From Bacteroidota bacterium (GTDB lineage Bacteria; Bacteroidota; Bacteroidia; NS11-12g; UBA9320), in the NCBI GenBank assembly GCA_003485825.1, contig DNHN01000224.1, forward strand, positions 1 through 8,484: a DNA stretch of 8,484 bases, read 5' to 3'. Positions 6,325 through 8,484 of this stretch are shown piece after piece; position 1 is the first letter of the stretch; every line of letters begins with the position of its first letter. Under the pieces are notes generated by a model. It was not told where the DNA came from, did no database searches, and saw only the letters and a list, made by a program, of their open reading frames with translations. The position numbers and the translations under genes were made by a program.

Positions 6325-8406
6325 ATGAAGATAAGAAATACATTTTTTCTACTAGCACCTGTGGTTTTTGTCGCCTTTGGATTTTATCTAAAGCAGCAAA
6401 ATACCGGAGAGGATGTGCTATTGCGTGCGATAACAGCCAGCTTACAAGCAGCTCATTACAATCCCGTAGAAATCAATGATGACTTTTCTAAAAAGGTATT
6501 TGGACAATACCTCAAAAATATAGATGCCAATAAGCGAATGCTACTGCAGTCTGACGTGGATGAACTGAAGGTATACGAGCTACAGATAGATGATCAAGCA
6601 AAAGCAGGAAGCTATGAGCTCTTTGAAAAATCTCTAAATATTTTAGAACAGAGACTGAACCTAACGGAAGGTTTCTACAACGATATCTTGTCCAAACCAT
6701 TTGACTTTACCCATGAAGAGACCGTAGACTTTAGTGATGATATTCCGTATGTAAATACTGAAGCGGAGCTAAAAGAGCGATGGCGGAAATATTTAAAATA
6801 CAGCGTACTAGCCAGACTATATGCAGATAAGCTAGCGCAGGATAAAAAAATAGAAAATAGTGACACTGCCATCACTCCAACTTCAATGGACAGTCTAGAA
6901 GCTTCTGTTAGACGCAGTGTACTAAAGACTCACGTAGACTACTACAAAAGACTCAAACGCCTTGAGCGAAAGGATAGGTTGTCCTTGTATATCAATAGTC
7001 TAACTAGCATATACGATCCGCATACGAATTACTTTCCTCCAGCAGATAAAGAAAACTTTGACATCCAAATGAGTGGGCAGCTGGAAGGTATAGGTGCTCA
7101 GCTACAGGACAAAGACGGTTATATTAAAATTACCAATATAATCCCGGGGGGACCTTCATCGCTGCAAGGAGAGCTAGAAGCACAAGATCTCATCATAAAG
7201 GTGAAACAAGAAGGAGAAGAAGCTGTAAGCGTCGTAGACTGGCGAATAGACGATGCAGTGAAAATCATTCGTGGAAAAAAAGGAACTAAAGTAACTCTGA
7301 CCGTACGTAAACCTGACGGGTCTGAAAAAGACATTACCATTACTCGAGATGTAGTAGTGTTGGAAGAAACTTATGCTAAGTCGCTGATCATTAGCGATGA
7401 AGACAATGTGAAATCAGGCTATGTATACTTGCCAAGCTTCTATGCTGACTTCAGAAATCCAAGAGGGCATTTCAGCTGGAAGGATGTAAAGATAGAAATA
7501 GAGAAACTGAAGACTGCTGGTGTAAAAGGAATCATCCTAGACCTCAGAAATAATGGCGGTGGTTCATTGGATGACGTTGTAAAAATGGGTGGCCTATTCA
7601 TTGATGAAGGGCCCATAGTTCAAGTAAAGGAAAAAGGAAGACAACCGGAAGTACTGAAAGATAGGTATGCAGGTGCTGAGTGGGAAGGCGCTTTAGTCAT
7701 AATGGTAAATGAATTCAGTGCTTCGGCATCTGAAATTATGGCTGCAGCTATGCAAGATTACAATAGGGCAGTAATAGTAGGCAGCTCATCTACCCACGGT
7801 AAAGGTACGGTACAGCGTTTTCTTGACCTGAATAGAACCATACGCAGTAAGGACGTCCCTGATCTTGGAAGTATAAAGCTTACCATTCAAAAATTTTATA
7901 GGATCAATGGAGATGCTACACAACTGAAAGGCGTGAGCTCAGATGTACTACTACCAGATAACTATATGTTTATTCAAACAGGTGAAAAAGAGAATGAATA
8001 CGCCATGGAATGGGATCAAATACCAAGTTCAGCGTACGATGCTAAGCGGTATGCTATCAATAATAAGGTCATTAAAAAAAGTCAGAACCGCGTTAAGAAA
8101 AACGAAACATTTAATCTGATTGAAGAAAATGCCCGCAGATGGGAAAAAGAACGCGAAGACCAAACCTATCCGTTAAGTCTAGTATCGTACACCAAGCAAG
8201 AAGAGCAAGATAAAAAAGAAGGCGAAAAATTTGAAGTACTTTCTAAGCTTGAACTTCCTGGATTTAAGGTAGAAAATATCCCCTCTGATTTGGAAGTAAT
8301 AAACACTGAGGATTCTCGTAAAAAACGCAACAGTGATTGGATAAAAAATATATCAAAAGACCCGTATGTATACGAGAGTCTCCAGATAATTGAGGATTTG
8401 AATTAG
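6325..8406 (+). CDS. prc: Carboxy-terminal processing protease (tail-specific protease, peptidase S41A)
   Basis: A 693-aa envelope protease that degrades or trims proteins from their C-terminal tails in the periplasm. A hydrophobic segment (residues ~6-22) serves as signal peptide or anchor; no lipobox is seen. Residues ~30-235 are the helical N-terminal domain of Prc/Tsp, ending in the conserved SLTSIYDPHTNYFPP (225-239). A PDZ domain follows (~247-340; GIGAQL, IIPGGPSS). The S41 catalytic core holds GYVYLPSFY (365-373), LDLRNNGGGSLDDV (405-418), the nucleophile loop NEFSASASEI (Ser467 most likely) and HGKGTVQ with the general-base Lys493. The long charged C-terminal region (~550-693) fits the Prc C-terminal domain. 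Length matches E. coli Prc (~680). The ATG at 6325 has an A-rich leader without Shine-Dalgarno sequence. The gene stands alone, followed by a terminator. Confidence 0.95.
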   Translation: MKIRNTFFLLAPVVFVAFGFYLKQQNTGEDVLLRAITASLQAAHYNPVEINDDFSKKVFGQYLKNIDANKRMLLQSDVDELKVYELQIDDQAKAGSYELFEKSLNILEQRLNLTEGFYNDILSKPFDFTHEETVDFSDDIPYVNTEAELKERWRKYLKYSVLARLYADKLAQDKKIENSDTAITPTSMDSLEASVRRSVLKTHVDYYKRLKRLERKDRLSLYINSLTSIYDPHTNYFPPADKENFDIQMSGQLEGIGAQLQDKDGYIKITNIIPGGPSSLQGELEAQDLIIKVKQEGEEAVSVVDWRIDDAVKIIRGKKGTKVTLTVRKPDGSEKDITITRDVVVLEETYAKSLIISDEDNVKSGYVYLPSFYADFRNPRGHFSWKDVKIEIEKLKTAGVKGIILDLRNNGGGSLDDVVKMGGLFIDEGPIVQVKEKGRQPEVLKDRYAGAEWEGALVIMVNEFSASASEIMAAAMQDYNRAVIVGSSSTHGKGTVQRFLDLNRTIRSKDVPDLGSIKLTIQKFYRINGDATQLKGVSSDVLLPDNYMFIQTGEKENEYAMEWDQIPSSAYDAKRYAINNKVIKKSQNRVKKNETFNLIEENARRWEKEREDQTYPLSLVSYTKQEEQDKKEGEKFEVLSKLELPGFKVENIPSDLEVINTEDSRKKRNSDWIKNISKDPYVYESLQIIEDLN

Positions 8407-8430
8407 GGTTCATTATTAAAGAAGTTACAT

Positions 8431-8460
8431 AAGGTTCTCGTCTGTACGAGGACCTTTTTT
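8431..8460 (+). terminator. Intrinsic terminator of prc
   Basis: The arms AAGGTTCTCGT (8431-8441) and ACGAGGACCTT (8446-8456) form an 11-bp stem with one G-T wobble and a 4-nt CTGT loop, running into six Ts (8455-8460). It lies 25 nt after the prc stop codon. The - strand side has no T tract, so it serves the + strand gene. Confidence 0.88.
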
Positions 8461-8484
8461 ATTGCTTCTTTTTGCCAGGAATAA

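Noticed and set aside
8459..8484. Possible 3' end of a - strand gene entering from the right (would read ...IPGKKKQ then stop)
   Set aside because: Only seven codons are visible. A Lys-rich ending before a terminator is plausible but cannot be distinguished from chance, so no feature is called.

Overview
The window reads as an ordinary chromosomal segment of a member of the Bacteroidota, of moderate to low GC. The evidence is the Bacteroidota-type FabH C-terminus (ending GFTWASALIRW), an nrnA / FKBP-lipoprotein block divergent from ndk, near absence of Shine-Dalgarno sequences with A-rich leaders, and one exact match to the Bacteroidota -7 promoter element TAnnTTTG. The class or family cannot be fixed from the sequence alone. 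I see no tRNA, rRNA, CRISPR array, insertion sequence or prophage gene.

Left block (1-2764, + strand): a tightly packed run of the 3' end of fabH (cut by the window edge), an MscS-family mechanosensitive channel, a CorA-family divalent cation transporter and a small RimB/RloA-type retropepsin-like peptidase (PF05618). The first two junctions overlap by 7 and 23 nt and the third has a 3-nt gap, so this is almost certainly one transcript. It ends at a probable bidirectional terminator in the convergent gap.

Middle block (2832-5651, - strand): nrnA, a lipoprotein with a C-terminal FKBP domain, and the 5' part of an ABC exporter gene are joined by 4-nt start/stop overlaps. The ABC gene breaks after four of its six predicted membrane helices. 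It runs directly, in another frame, into the 3' half of an alpha/beta-hydrolase gene that lacks its nucleophile half. This looks like a deletion scar (or an assembly chimera) and is the most unusual thing in the window.

Right block (5652-8484, + strand): ndk (nucleoside diphosphate kinase) is divergent from nrnA and closed by a strong intrinsic terminator. After a 178-nt gap comes a full-length carboxy-terminal processing protease (Prc/Tsp, S41 family) with its own strong terminator near the window end.

Functionally the genes are mostly housekeeping: fatty-acid initiation (FabH), osmotic and ion homeostasis (MscS, CorA), nucleotide and short-RNA turnover (NrnA, Ndk), and envelope protein folding and proteolysis (FKBP lipoprotein, Prc). 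I found no convincing new multi-gene system. The observations worth checking are the ABC/hydrolase junction, the divergent FKBP lipoprotein, and a RimB-like peptidase without an adjacent rimK.
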